A stretch of DNA of 64,000 bases from Opitutaceae bacterium (lineage in GTDB: Bacteria > Verrucomicrobiota > Verrucomicrobiia > Opitutales > Opitutaceae). The stretch spans positions 1 to 64,000 of the forward strand of contig PLXS01000002.1 in assembly GCA_003151515.1 (NCBI GenBank), in the 5' to 3' direction. Positions within the stretch are counted from its first letter, which is position 1. Each line of letters begins with the position of its first letter. The position numbers and the translations under genes were made by a program. This document shows, one piece after another, positions 50,993 through 58,933 of this stretch. Below the pieces are notes generated by a model. That model searched no databases and was not told the DNA's origin. It worked only from the letters and a program-made list of their open reading frames with translations.

Positions 50993-51652
50993 TTAGACGA
51001 CCGCCACGCTCGGCGGCCCGATTCGCGTGATGGCCGCCATGATCCGCTTTGCGGCGTTCGCATAGCGCTCCTTGCCGTCGGCAGGGTTGTCGAACTCGGC
51101 GGGCCCGAGCGGCCGACCGAAGGTGACGGAGACCGGGGTGCCGAGGTGCAGGGACCCCTTCTTGCCGTAGGCCTCGAACGAACCGAACACCCTTGCCGGT
51201 ACGACCGGGACCTGGGCCCTGCAGGCGAGAAGCCCGATTCCGGGCTTCGGCGTCTGGGGCCTGCCGTCGAGCGAGCGCGTCCCCTCGGGGAACATGATGA
51301 CGACCCTTCCCGCGGAGAGCGCCTGGAGAACCCGCCTGACGGCGTCCAGGCTCACGCCGCCGTCGCGGTCGACGGGGATCGTGCCCACCTTGTCGAGCCA
51401 CCACGCGGCGAGCCCGGGCTTCCACAGCGTCTTGCGGGCGAAGAAGGCGACCTGGCGCGGCAGGAACTGCCCGACGATCGGGGGGTCGAGGTGGCTCGCG
51501 TGGTTCGCCGCCACGATGTAGCCGCCGGTGCGCGGAAGGTTCCCGATGCCCGCGACGTCCCCGCGGAAGAACATCTGGTGCGCGAGCTGGCAGAGGGTGT
51601 GGAAGAAGCCGTACACCGGCTCCATCTCGAGCTGGGCGTGGCTGGCGTTCAT
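50993..51652 (-). CDS. plsC: 1-acyl-sn-glycerol-3-phosphate acyltransferase
   Basis: A 219-residue PlsC/LPLAT-family enzyme that makes phosphatidic acid at the membrane. The catalytic motif H-x4-D is in 'AANHASHLDPPIV', and the glycerol-3-phosphate motif is 'FPEGTRS'. Its ATG overlaps the cmk stop (ATGA), making it the last gene of tyrA-aroA-cmk-plsC. It is convergent with trpS (4-bp gap). Confidence 0.9.
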   Translation of the reverse strand: MNASHAQLEMEPVYGFFHTLCQLAHQMFFRGDVAGIGNLPRTGGYIVAANHASHLDPPIVGQFLPRQVAFFARKTLWKPGLAAWWLDKVGTIPVDRDGGVSLDAVRRVLQALSAGRVVIMFPEGTRSLDGRPQTPKPGIGLLACRAQVPVVPARVFGSFEAYGKKGSLHLGTPVSVTFGRPLGPAEFDNPADGKERYANAAKRIMAAITRIGPPSVAVV

Positions 51653-52320
51653 GAGGCCCCGAAGGCGCGGTCGACGACCGCGGCCATCGCATCGGTCACC
51701 TCCGCGATGGAGAGGCGGGTGGTGTCAATCGAGATTGCGCCCTCGGAGCAGGACAGGGGGGCCGTTTTGCGCGACGAGTCGATCCGGTCCCTCTCGGCGA
51801 CCCGGTCGTGCTGGCCCTGCCTCACGCGCCGGCGCTCGCGCTCCTTCGGGTCGGCGTGGAGGAAGAAGCGCACGTCGGCGTCCGGGAAGATGACCGAGCC
51901 GATGTCGCGCCCCTCCATGACTAGGCCCCGGAACCCGCCCTTCCTCGCGACGTCCGCCTGGCCGCGCTGAAACTCGAGAAGTGCGGTCCTCAGCTCCGGG
52001 ATCGCGGCAAAATGGGATACCGCGTCGTTCACCTCGCGGCTTCGGATCTCCCCGCCGGGCTGCCTCCCGGATATCTCGATTCGGGCGGAGCGATCCACGA
52101 CGCGGGTGCCGAGCCTCAGGCCGCCGAGCGCCGCCCTGACGGCGGCGAGGTCGTCCGGCGACACCCCCAGCCGCATCATCTCGGCGGTCAGCGCCCGGTA
52201 GTACGAGCCCGTGTCCGAATGCAGCAGGTGGAAGCGCTCGCCGAGCGCTAGCGACGTTGAGGACTTGCCGGAGGCCGCGCCGCCGTCGATCGCGACGATG
52301 ATAAAGGGCTTCTTGACCAT
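51649..52320 (-). CDS. cmk: cytidylate kinase
   Basis: A 223-residue (d)CMP kinase that supplies CDP for DNA and lipid synthesis. P-loop 'IDGGAASGKSSTS', CMP-binding 'LHSDTGSYYRAL', 'VMEGRDIGSVIFPDA' and LID 'KERERRRVRQGQ' follow in order. ATG 52320 is 3 bp after the aroA stop; a TTG three bases earlier is possible but less likely. aroA-cmk adjacency is common in bacteria. Confidence 0.94.
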   Translation of the reverse strand: MVKKPFIIVAIDGGAASGKSSTSLALGERFHLLHSDTGSYYRALTAEMMRLGVSPDDLAAVRAALGGLRLGTRVVDRSARIEISGRQPGGEIRSREVNDAVSHFAAIPELRTALLEFQRGQADVARKGGFRGLVMEGRDIGSVIFPDADVRFFLHADPKERERRRVRQGQHDRVAERDRIDSSRKTAPLSCSEGAISIDTTRLSIAEVTDAMAAVVDRAFGAS

Positions 52321-52323
52321 CAA

Positions 52324-53661
52324 TTAGGACGATCTCGCGCGGAGCTCGTCCAGCAATGTGAAAAATCCCGGGAAGGTCTTTGCGCAGACGCCGGGGTTGG
52401 CGATCGCGAGCCAGGGCGTGCCGTCCCCTTTCGTGTCCCGGCAGCCGAGGACGGCGAAGCTCATCGCGAAGCGGTGGTCGCCGTGGGTCTCGACGGTCAC
52501 GCCCTTGCGGAACGGGGCCGGGTGGATCTCGAGCGCGTCGTCGGTCTCCGTGACGCCCTGGCCCAGGCGGCGAAGCTCGACGGCCATCGACGCGACGCGG
52601 TCCGTCTCCTGCTTCCGAGTGTGGGCTATCCCGGAGATCCGGGTCGGCCCGTCCAGCAGCGGCGCGATCGCGGCCAGCGTGAGGAAAGTGTCCGAGAACT
52701 CGGAGAAGTCGTAGGAGACACCGCGGCGTTTGCCGAAGGGCCCGAAGGAGACCGTGATGCCGTCGCGCTCGCCGGCGACGACTGCCCCGCAGTGGGTGAG
52801 GACGTCAAGGAAGCGGATGTCGCCCTGGAGGCTCTCGGCGGCCGGGCGCAGGGCGTCGAGCGTGACCGAGCCCCCGACGACAAGGGGCAGGGCGGCGAGG
52901 TAGCTTGCGCTCGTGGCGTCCGGCTCGACGCTGTACTCGCCGGGTGAGAGGTAGGAGCCCTGGGGCACCTCTATCGTGTCCCCATCCCCGGCGGGGTCGC
53001 CCCTGATTCCGAACTGCGCCATCTGGCGAACCGTCATCCGCACGAACGGCCGGCGCACCCCGCCCACCGGCGTCGCGACGACGGCTCTCTCGGCGAGCGG
53101 GGCCACCATGAGGAGCGCCGAGAGCATCTGGGTGCTCTCGCGTGCGTCAATGGAGACGGGCCCACCGCGCAGGCCGCGGGCGTGGATCTCGACCGGCAGG
53201 AACCCCTCGGCGCCAAGGCAGCGGATGTCGGCCCCGAGGGCCCTGAGGGCGTCGATCAGCCCCCGCATGGGCCGCCTGCGCATCTGCGGGACACCGTCGA
53301 TCTTGTAGGTGCCGCGCTTCGAAGACGCGCAGAGCGCGGTCAGGAAACGCGCGGCGGTGCCGGCCAGGCCGGTGAACAGCTCGGCCTGCGCGACCGGGAC
53401 GGCGCCGCCACGGCCGTCGATGCGGATCCTGCGCGAGGACTCGTCGGCCTCCACGGTGAAGCCGAGGAGCCGGAGGGCCTCCGCCATGATCGCCGTGTCC
53501 TCGCTGAAGAGCGCCCCCGTGAGGGTCACCGGGCCGTCGCAGAGGGCCGACAGCAGCATGGCGCGGTTCGTGAGGCTCTTCGAGCCGGGGACGCTCGCGC
53601 CGCCGCGCACGGGCATCACGAACGGCTTGACGGCGAGGATGTCGGGCAGCTGCTGGCTCAC
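52324..53661 (-). CDS. aroA: 3-phosphoshikimate 1-carboxyvinyltransferase (EPSP synthase)
   Basis: A 445-residue shikimate-pathway enzyme that joins PEP and shikimate-3-phosphate. Motifs are 'VPGSKSLTNRAMLLSAL', the PEP-site loop 'TGLAGTAARFLTAL', 'RRRPMRGLIDALRALGA', 'DATSASYLAA', 'DTFLTLAAIAP', 'KQETDR' and 'HGDHRFAMSFAV'. In the PEP-site loop the residue equivalent to E. coli Pro101 is Phe ('AARF' instead of 'AMRP'), while Gly96 and Thr97 are kept. Its ATG overlaps the tyrA stop. Confidence 0.95.
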   Translation of the reverse strand: MSQQLPDILAVKPFVMPVRGGASVPGSKSLTNRAMLLSALCDGPVTLTGALFSEDTAIMAEALRLLGFTVEADESSRRIRIDGRGGAVPVAQAELFTGLAGTAARFLTALCASSKRGTYKIDGVPQMRRRPMRGLIDALRALGADIRCLGAEGFLPVEIHARGLRGGPVSIDARESTQMLSALLMVAPLAERAVVATPVGGVRRPFVRMTVRQMAQFGIRGDPAGDGDTIEVPQGSYLSPGEYSVEPDATSASYLAALPLVVGGSVTLDALRPAAESLQGDIRFLDVLTHCGAVVAGERDGITVSFGPFGKRRGVSYDFSEFSDTFLTLAAIAPLLDGPTRISGIAHTRKQETDRVASMAVELRRLGQGVTETDDALEIHPAPFRKGVTVETHGDHRFAMSFAVLGCRDTKGDGTPWLAIANPGVCAKTFPGFFTLLDELRARSS

Positions 53662-54512
53662 GGGGATGGGCGGAACCTGTTCCGGTACTCCCGGCCGCGC
53701 TCCAGCCTCGCTGCCACCTCGACGTAGTCGCGGTTGGACAGCGCGGACTTGAGCGCGTGAAGCTCGTCCTCAAAGTGCCGGAGGGCCCGCAGGACCTCGT
53801 CGCGGTTCTCCTCGAGAATGCCCCTCCAGAGCTTGGGGTCGGAGGCGGCAATGCGCGTCGTGTCCCGCAGGCCCGCGCCGGCGTAGTTGCGCCAGGAGTG
53901 GTCCTTGGTCGAGAGGAAGGCGCATAGCGATGACGCGAGCACCTGGGGAAGGTGGCTGATGTGGGCCACGATCTCGTCGTGCTTGTCGGGGTCCACCGTG
54001 ACCACCTCGGCGCCGAGGTCGCGCCAGAACCGCACCACCTTGGCGGCGGCCTCCTCGGGCGACGCGACGGCGGGCGTCACGAAGCAAGTCCGGCCCTCGA
54101 AAAGGTCGGCCCTGCCGTGCTCCCAGCCGGTCTTCTCCGAGCCGGCCATGGGGTGGGAGCCGACGAAGCGGGCCTTCGCCCCCACGGCCTGCGGGCCCTC
54201 CCGGCAGATGGTGCCCTTCACGCTGCCGACGTCGGTCACGATGGCGCCGTCCTTCAGGAAGAGGGCGACCTCATGGGCGAGGGGCACGATCCGGTCGACC
54301 GGGGCGGCGATGACGACCAGGTCCGACCCCTTCACCGCCTCCTGGGGAGTTTCGCATGTCGCGCTGCACCAAGGCTGTTCGCCGATCGCAAGCCGCGTCT
54401 CCGGGCGCCTCGCCCAGACCACGACCCTGCGCGCCGCCCCCCGTGACTTGGCCGCGCGCGCCACGGAACCCCCGATGAGGCCGGGGGCTAGGATTGTGAT
54501 CTGTTCCAGCAT
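53658..54512 (-). CDS. tyrA: prephenate dehydrogenase
   Basis: A 284-residue TyrA that converts prephenate to 4-hydroxyphenylpyruvate with NAD+ in tyrosine synthesis. The nucleotide motif is 'ILAPGLIGGSVARA', where Ala replaces the first Gly of GxGxxG. The catalytic His is in 'GSHPMAGSEKTGWEH', with 'VDPDKHDEIVAHISHLPQ' downstream. There is no ACT domain. The start is ATG 54512 (a TTG lies 12 bp further upstream). It is the first gene of the tyrA-aroA-cmk-plsC operon. Confidence 0.93.
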   Translation of the reverse strand: MLEQITILAPGLIGGSVARAAKSRGAARRVVVWARRPETRLAIGEQPWCSATCETPQEAVKGSDLVVIAAPVDRIVPLAHEVALFLKDGAIVTDVGSVKGTICREGPQAVGAKARFVGSHPMAGSEKTGWEHGRADLFEGRTCFVTPAVASPEEAAAKVVRFWRDLGAEVVTVDPDKHDEIVAHISHLPQVLASSLCAFLSTKDHSWRNYAGAGLRDTTRIAASDPKLWRGILEENRDEVLRALRHFEDELHALKSALSNRDYVEVAARLERGREYRNRFRPSP

Positions 54513-54607
54513 GGCCTCCCGCAAACACGCAAATTACCCCCCCGCTGTCGAGCCGTTCGTGGGATTGCGTTTTGTCGGGCGGTCGGGTTGCCTCTAGGGC
54601 AATCGAG

Positions 54608-54754
54608 ATGGATCCGCTAACCCCAGAGGACGCCAGGATCGACGCACGGGCCCGCCGCACGCGTGCCATCATCCTTTGGGTGATGGCGGCGTTCATCGCG
54701 GCCCCGATCGTAGCCTTCCTGATCTTTGGAAGGGGCTCCGCGCCAAGGCCATGA
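54608..54754 (+). CDS. small single-pass membrane protein
   Basis: Forty-eight residues: an acidic/basic N-terminus ('MDPLTPEDARIDARARRTR') and one transmembrane helix ('AIILWVMAAFIAAPIVAFLIF'). The stop overlaps the next ATG (ATGA at 54751), so it is translationally coupled to the PIN-TRAM protein. No family is recognised. Positive-inside flanks predict the N-terminus in the cytosol. It is divergent from tyrA across a 95-bp spacer. Confidence 0.6.
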   Translation: MDPLTPEDARIDARARRTRAIILWVMAAFIAAPIVAFLIFGRGSAPRP

Positions 54755-55773
54755 ACAAGACGCTCCTGCCCATACGCATCGTGTTCATCCTGCTGTGCAC
54801 GGCGGCCGGCTGGCTCGTCTGCTACACGATCCGGGAATGGGACGCCTACCGGGTGACCGCGGCCTCGGTCGGCTTCTTCATAGGCACGCTAGTCGTGCTG
54901 GTCGACGTGATGCTCAAGGGCTTCTCGCTCAGGGGCCTCTCCGCGCTCACCTTCGGCATAGCGGTCGGCTCGTTGATCGCCTACATGGTCGCCACCTCCC
55001 CCCTCTTCTCCGAGGGCGACCCTGAGATGCTATACCTCGCCAGGCTCGCGCTGTTCCTCGTCTGCGCGTACCTGGGCACCGTCATCGCGCTCAGGGGAAA
55101 GGACGAGTTCAACCTCGTCATACCCTACGTGCGGTTCGTCCCTCACGAGGTGGACGTTCCCCTGGTCGTCGTGGACACGAGCGTCCTCATCGACGGGAGG
55201 ATTGCGCGCGTCTGCGAGACGGGCTTCCTAAGCGCCGCCCTCGTGATTCCGCGCTTCGTCCTCAATGAGCTCCAGTCGATCGCGGATTCGACGGACCCGC
55301 TGCGGCAGGCCCGGGGCAGGCGAGGGCTGGACGTCCTGAACGCCCTGCGCGCGATCAAGACGCTCGACATCCGGATCACGGAGAGCGAGGTGACGAAGAG
55401 GGAGGATGTCGACGCGAAGCTCGTGTTTCTGGCCCAGTCGATGAGGGCCAAGCTCCTCACAACGGACTACAACCTGGCGAAGATGGCCGAATTTCAGGGG
55501 ATTCCCTGGCTAAACCTGAACAAGCTCGCAAAATCGCTCCAGCCGGAGCTGATGATCGGCGAGAGGCTTGAGGTCGAGCTCGTGAAGCCCGGCAAGGAGG
55601 ACGGCCAGGCCATTGGCTATCTTTCCGACGGCTCCATGGTCGTCGTCACCGGCGGGCGCCCGCACATCGGCCAGCATGTCGCCGTCGAGATCATCAGCCT
55701 CCTGCCCACCGGCGCCGGGAAGATGATCTTTGCACGCATGGGGGGCGAGGGCGACCATGCGAGGGTTTCATAG
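54751..55773 (+). CDS. membrane PIN-TRAM domain protein (YacL-like)
   Basis: A 340-residue protein: four N-terminal transmembrane helices (about 8-120), a PIN nuclease-like domain ('VVVDTSVLIDGRIARVCETG', '...KLLTTDYNLAKMAEFQGI' with the acidic residues kept) and a C-terminal TRAM domain ('GKEDGQAIGYLSDGSMVVV' then 'GAGKMIFARM'). This is the architecture of Bacillus YacL, a putative membrane-tethered RNase. It is coupled to the 48-residue membrane protein upstream and followed by tRNA-Ala. Confidence 0.92.
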   Translation: MNKTLLPIRIVFILLCTAAGWLVCYTIREWDAYRVTAASVGFFIGTLVVLVDVMLKGFSLRGLSALTFGIAVGSLIAYMVATSPLFSEGDPEMLYLARLALFLVCAYLGTVIALRGKDEFNLVIPYVRFVPHEVDVPLVVVDTSVLIDGRIARVCETGFLSAALVIPRFVLNELQSIADSTDPLRQARGRRGLDVLNALRAIKTLDIRITESEVTKREDVDAKLVFLAQSMRAKLLTTDYNLAKMAEFQGIPWLNLNKLAKSLQPELMIGERLEVELVKPGKEDGQAIGYLSDGSMVVVTGGRPHIGQHVAVEIISLLPTGAGKMIFARMGGEGDHARVS

Positions 55774-55836
55774 GGGCCGCCCCAAGATTGGTGTGGACTT
55801 GCAGGCTCTGGTTTCTAGATAAGTTCCCTTCCTCAC

Positions 55837-55912
55837 GGGGCAGTAGCTCAGTTGATAGAGCGCGTCGTTCGCAACGACGAGGTCGTCGGTTTGATCCCGA
55901 TCTGCTCCACCA
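55837..55912 (+). tRNA. tRNA-Ala (anticodon CGC)
   Basis: A 76-nt cloverleaf with encoded CCA. The acceptor stem GGGGCAG pairs with CTGCTCC, including the G3-U70 wobble that marks alanine tRNAs. The discriminator is A. The anticodon stem is CGTCG/CGACG with loop TTCGCAA (anticodon CGC), and the T-arm is GTCGG-TTTGATC-CCGAT. The 3' end 'tgctccacca' and following bases resemble repeats at 58302 and 60080, suggesting an integration site. Confidence 0.95.
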
Positions 55913-58329
55913 TCCAAGACTCGAACGGCCGAAAGCCCAAATTTGGCGCAAGGGCTGCTAAACGACCTCGGATTTCAAGCGCACCGCTAAACGGGTTTGT
56001 AGGTGAATACCTGTCCCATGATGGGTGGATTGGGACAGCCGATGACACCGGGACCTGGCTAAAGCTTCGTCTGCAATCGGCCGGTCGGCTGCCAGGCTGG
56101 GGTGCCGTCCTCCCATTGGTTGTCGGTCAATTGCTGAACATCAGTGCCGTCATATCGCATCACGAAAATCTCCCCGTAGGGCTGCGGGGCATCGGTATAC
56201 GTCCCCTCGTCCTTGTAACCCATTCGCGACGACGCAAACGCGATATACTCGCCATCCGGCGACCAAGTCATGTGGGCGTCATTTCCCCGCGTAAACGTAA
56301 GCTGCTTAACGTCTGTTCCATCTGGTCGTATCGTAAAGACCTCGTAGCTGCCATGGGCCTGCCGCGAAAACATGATCAAATCTCCCTTCGGAGACCAAAG
56401 AGGAAAATTGTCATAACCTTCGGTTAGCGTAATGACCCCTTTCGTTTCAAGGTTCATGATCCGAAGTCCGTCACCGTTGGGCCCGAAGGTTCGGTAGACG
56501 AAGCGCTTGCCGTCGGGCGCCATCGACGGAAATCCATTGTTGTTGGGTCCTGTTGTAACTTCTCGAAACCCAGTGCCATCTGGCCGGATTGACGCTACCT
56601 GGGCGCCGCCCTCGACACGGTCCTCATGCTTCAAAAATTTCCCGTGGAAGCCATTGAAGAATGCGTCGAAATCACCGATTCCGAACATGATCGTCTCGCC
56701 ATCTGGCGACCACTGGGGGCCCAAGACGTTACGCTTTGGATCCCGAAAGATCACCTCGGATGTGTCACTTCCAGCGGAAGAGATCGCTATGCCCGCGCCG
56801 ATAACTCCATCGGTGGGAAATGCGGCCGTAACAAAGCGATCCCCGGAAGGACTGAACGACGGTAATGCTCCAGTGAGGGTGAGCTCATATCCAGATAGGC
56901 GGCTGAAGGCCGTTCGCCATTTTGTTGGTGGCGCAGTCACCCTCCTGTGAAACACTACCCTCGAACCATCTGGAGACCAGGAAGCGGCCCTTATATCTCC
57001 CTTGGGTCCGCTCTTGCCATCGGCATAGTAGACGCCCGGTCCCGGTCCTTCGTTGTCCTTTCTAATGAAGCCTATCGTGCTGCCGACAAAAGATGGGTTA
57101 AATTTCACGCCGGGCCCAGCTGCTACATCGGTTGTCTTTCCAGTCGCAACCTCGATCAAGACCAGACGCGTGTCGTTCCCGGAGTCAGGATGGAAGCGCC
57201 TGTTCGCCAGGGTCTGCTCCGCCGTCATTGCATAGGCCAGCAGGTGTTGACTGTCAGCAGCCCACTTCGGACTTCCCGTAAAATTTCCGTGCTCCGTGAT
57301 CCGCCTCAATCCCGTGCCGTCCGTGCGGACCACATAGAGGTCGACGACCTGCAATCGCTCCCAGCGACCGTCCGCGAACGGCAAGGTGCTTTCCCGGTCG
57401 GACGAAAAGGCGATCCATTCTCCGTCGGGTGACCACGCCGGTCGAAAGTCACCGCCGACTCCCGAAGTCAGCATTCGTGTGCGTCTTGTTGCGAGGTCCA
57501 TTATCCATAGATGGGCAAAGCCGCCATTCCGGGAACTGACGAATACCAGTTGCCGGCTGTCTGGCGAGAACGCCGCCTGATCGTCGTAAGCAGGATCGTC
57601 AGTCAATCGCTCCAGCCCCGTCCCGTCGGGCTTTACACGAAAAAGATCCGCCGATCCTTCCCGCTCGGAGGTAAACACAATCGTTGCGCCGTCCGGTGAC
57701 CACGCGGCATCATAGTCCATATCCTGGCTGCCTAACAATGGGCGCTCGCCGCTGCCATCGGCTGAGGCGATACATAATCCAATCTGCCCGGCGTTAGGGA
57801 ATACACGCGTAAATGATATTTTTTGCGGCTCCGCAGCCGCCGTCAGCGCGCAGAACGTCAGGGCCAACGTGAGGGGTAAACGCATGCCGGACCTATAAAT
57901 CCGGCCGAGGTTGTGCTGTCGAGGAGACAAAAACGTTGGTTCGATGCGATCCCAAGCTTTTCCGTGTTTAGAATAGATGGTGGTGAGCCCTGTTGATCTG
58001 GACCGCTTAAGTATTTGGCGACGGGCCTTTGCGCAGCCCGTCAAGACATGGAAAAGAGGCGCTGCTGCGATCGGACCGCAGCTATGTCCGGCAAAGGTCA
58101 AACTGGCAGGGCTTGCACCCCAAGAATTCTCGCGCATCCATTTAGAAACCCACGGGGTTTGTGTGGGTTTAGCAGCCGAACCATAAACTAAACAATGAGA
58201 TGCATTCTGATTGGGCCTTGTTGTTCTAGTACGGTTTAGCACCCCAAATTATTGTCCGCAGAAAAAGTTTAGCACCCCTTCGTCCGTGCTAAACCCCAAG
58301 GTGCTCCACCAAACAGGATTCGAACGGCT
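55903..58329. mobile_element. candidate tRNA-Ala element 3 (period 2,399 bp)
   Basis: The tRNA-Ala 3' end and flank (55903 'tgctccacca', then 'gactcgaacggc') resemble 58302 onwards ('tgctccacca', then 'gattcgaacggc'). GCTAAAC sites lie just inside the left end (55957, 55986) and at the right end. Cargo is one leftward exported TolB-like propeller gene, less GC-rich than the backbone. No recombinase is present. The core match is shorter and less exact than at tRNA-Gly, so this is a weaker case. Confidence 0.5.
56059..57885 (-). CDS. exported TolB/WD40-like beta-propeller protein
   Basis: A 608-residue protein with a signal peptide ('MRLPLTLALTFCALTAAAE') and many PD40-type repeats of the form 'xAxWSPDGxxIxFxSxR.G...L..M..DGT': 'DAAWSPDGATIVFTSEREGS', 'RPAWSPDGEWIAFSSDRES', 'PQWSPDGETIMFGIG', 'HMTWSPDGEYIAFASSRMG'. 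These form one or two beta-propellers in the periplasm or outside. It resembles TolB but has no partner Tol-Pal genes here. The frame extends further upstream; the signal peptide fixes ATG 57885. Confidence 0.85.
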   Translation of the reverse strand: MRLPLTLALTFCALTAAAEPQKISFTRVFPNAGQIGLCIASADGSGERPLLGSQDMDYDAAWSPDGATIVFTSEREGSADLFRVKPDGTGLERLTDDPAYDDQAAFSPDSRQLVFVSSRNGGFAHLWIMDLATRRTRMLTSGVGGDFRPAWSPDGEWIAFSSDRESTLPFADGRWERLQVVDLYVVRTDGTGLRRITEHGNFTGSPKWAADSQHLLAYAMTAEQTLANRRFHPDSGNDTRLVLIEVATGKTTDVAAGPGVKFNPSFVGSTIGFIRKDNEGPGPGVYYADGKSGPKGDIRAASWSPDGSRVVFHRRVTAPPTKWRTAFSRLSGYELTLTGALPSFSPSGDRFVTAAFPTDGVIGAGIAISSAGSDTSEVIFRDPKRNVLGPQWSPDGETIMFGIGDFDAFFNGFHGKFLKHEDRVEGGAQVASIRPDGTGFREVTTGPNNNGFPSMAPDGKRFVYRTFGPNGDGLRIMNLETKGVITLTEGYDNFPLWSPKGDLIMFSRQAHGSYEVFTIRPDGTDVKQLTFTRGNDAHMTWSPDGEYIAFASSRMGYKDEGTYTDAPQPYGEIFVMRYDGTDVQQLTDNQWEDGTPAWQPTGRLQTKL

Positions 58330-58521
58330 TTTGGCCTGAATTGTGCAGGTGCCAGAGAGGGTGGAGGTTGAAGAACCGTATTTTTTCAGCGGTCCACGGC
58401 CTGTCGTTTAACGGCTACAACGGAGGTTATGGGCCTCTCCCTAGTGAGATGCCACTGTGACATGAGACCGATGCGGCCAACAATTGTGCAGAAAAGGCGT
58501 TGACTTCCATCAAAGTGTACT
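57886..58521. other. non-coding region with tRNA-Ala-related repeat
   Basis: About 640 bp between the propeller gene and the GntR gene. It contains the promoter of the leftward propeller gene and the 58229-58330 repeat block. TTGACT at 58500-58505, about 17 bp before 58523, is the best -35 candidate for the GntR gene. No credible coding frame is present. Confidence 0.55.
58229..58330. repeat. approx. 100-bp repeat with GTTTAGCAC motifs (copy 1)
   Basis: Aligns with 60007-60108 at constant offset 1,778. Shared elements are GTTTAGCAC at 58234 and 58267 (33-bp spacing), its inverse GTGCTAAAC at 58286 forming a 9-bp perfect stem, then 'tgctccac' at 58302, similar to the tRNA-Ala 3' end. It is likely an end or attachment site of neighbouring elements. 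Confidence 0.8.
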
Positions 58522-58537
58522 AATGTACTAGTACATT
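58522..58537. promoter_or_regulatory. 16-bp palindromic operator abutting the gntR start
   Basis: AATGTACTAGTACATT is a perfect palindrome whose last base touches the ATG at 58538. There is no Shine-Dalgarno sequence between. TTGACT at 58500-58505 could be the -35 box. A dimeric GntR protein bound here would block its own promoter, start and translation region. Confidence 0.7.
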
Positions 58538-58933
58538 ATGAATTTGGCCAATGCTCCTTGGACAGTCGAATTCCACTCCGGCGTCCCCGTCTATAAGCAA
58601 ATCATCCATCAAGTTCAGGCTGCGATTGCAGACGGTCGGTTGCGCTCGGAGGACCAGTTGCCGACCGTTCGTGCGCTCCACCAACAGCTCAACGTCAACC
58701 CGAACACAGTGGCGAAGGCGTATCGCGAGCTGGAACTCGCTGGTCTCATAACTACCCAGCGCGGCAGCGGCTGCTTCGTGGCGCCTTCAGCCGAGCCCCC
58801 TAAGCTTTCTGCCAAGGACCGCAAAACCAAGGCGGATCAGCTTGGTTCGCGATTCATGGCCGAGGCCCGCAGCCACGGCCTTTCCATCGACGATCTAATC
58901 CAGAATCTAATCCACAGGAAATCCCATGTCTGA
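58538..58933 (+). CDS. GntR-family regulator, YtrA type
   Basis: A 131-residue repressor with an N-terminal winged helix-turn-helix ('VPVYKQIIHQVQAAIADGRL', 'LPTVRALHQQLNVNPNTVAKAYRELELAGLI', '...RGSGCFV') and only a short C-terminal dimerisation helix, as in the YtrA subfamily. These usually repress a small operon for membrane or transport proteins, and the gene overlaps the DUF6159-like membrane gene by 8 bp. The palindrome at 58522-58537 is its likely operator. The ligand is unknown. Confidence 0.9.
   Translation: MNLANAPWTVEFHSGVPVYKQIIHQVQAAIADGRLRSEDQLPTVRALHQQLNVNPNTVAKAYRELELAGLITTQRGSGCFVAPSAEPPKLSAKDRKTKADQLGSRFMAEARSHGLSIDDLIQNLIHRKSHV

Noticed and set aside
57977-58186. 69-residue ORF upstream of the propeller gene
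   Set aside because: No homology, no translation signal, and it lies in the leader/repeat region.
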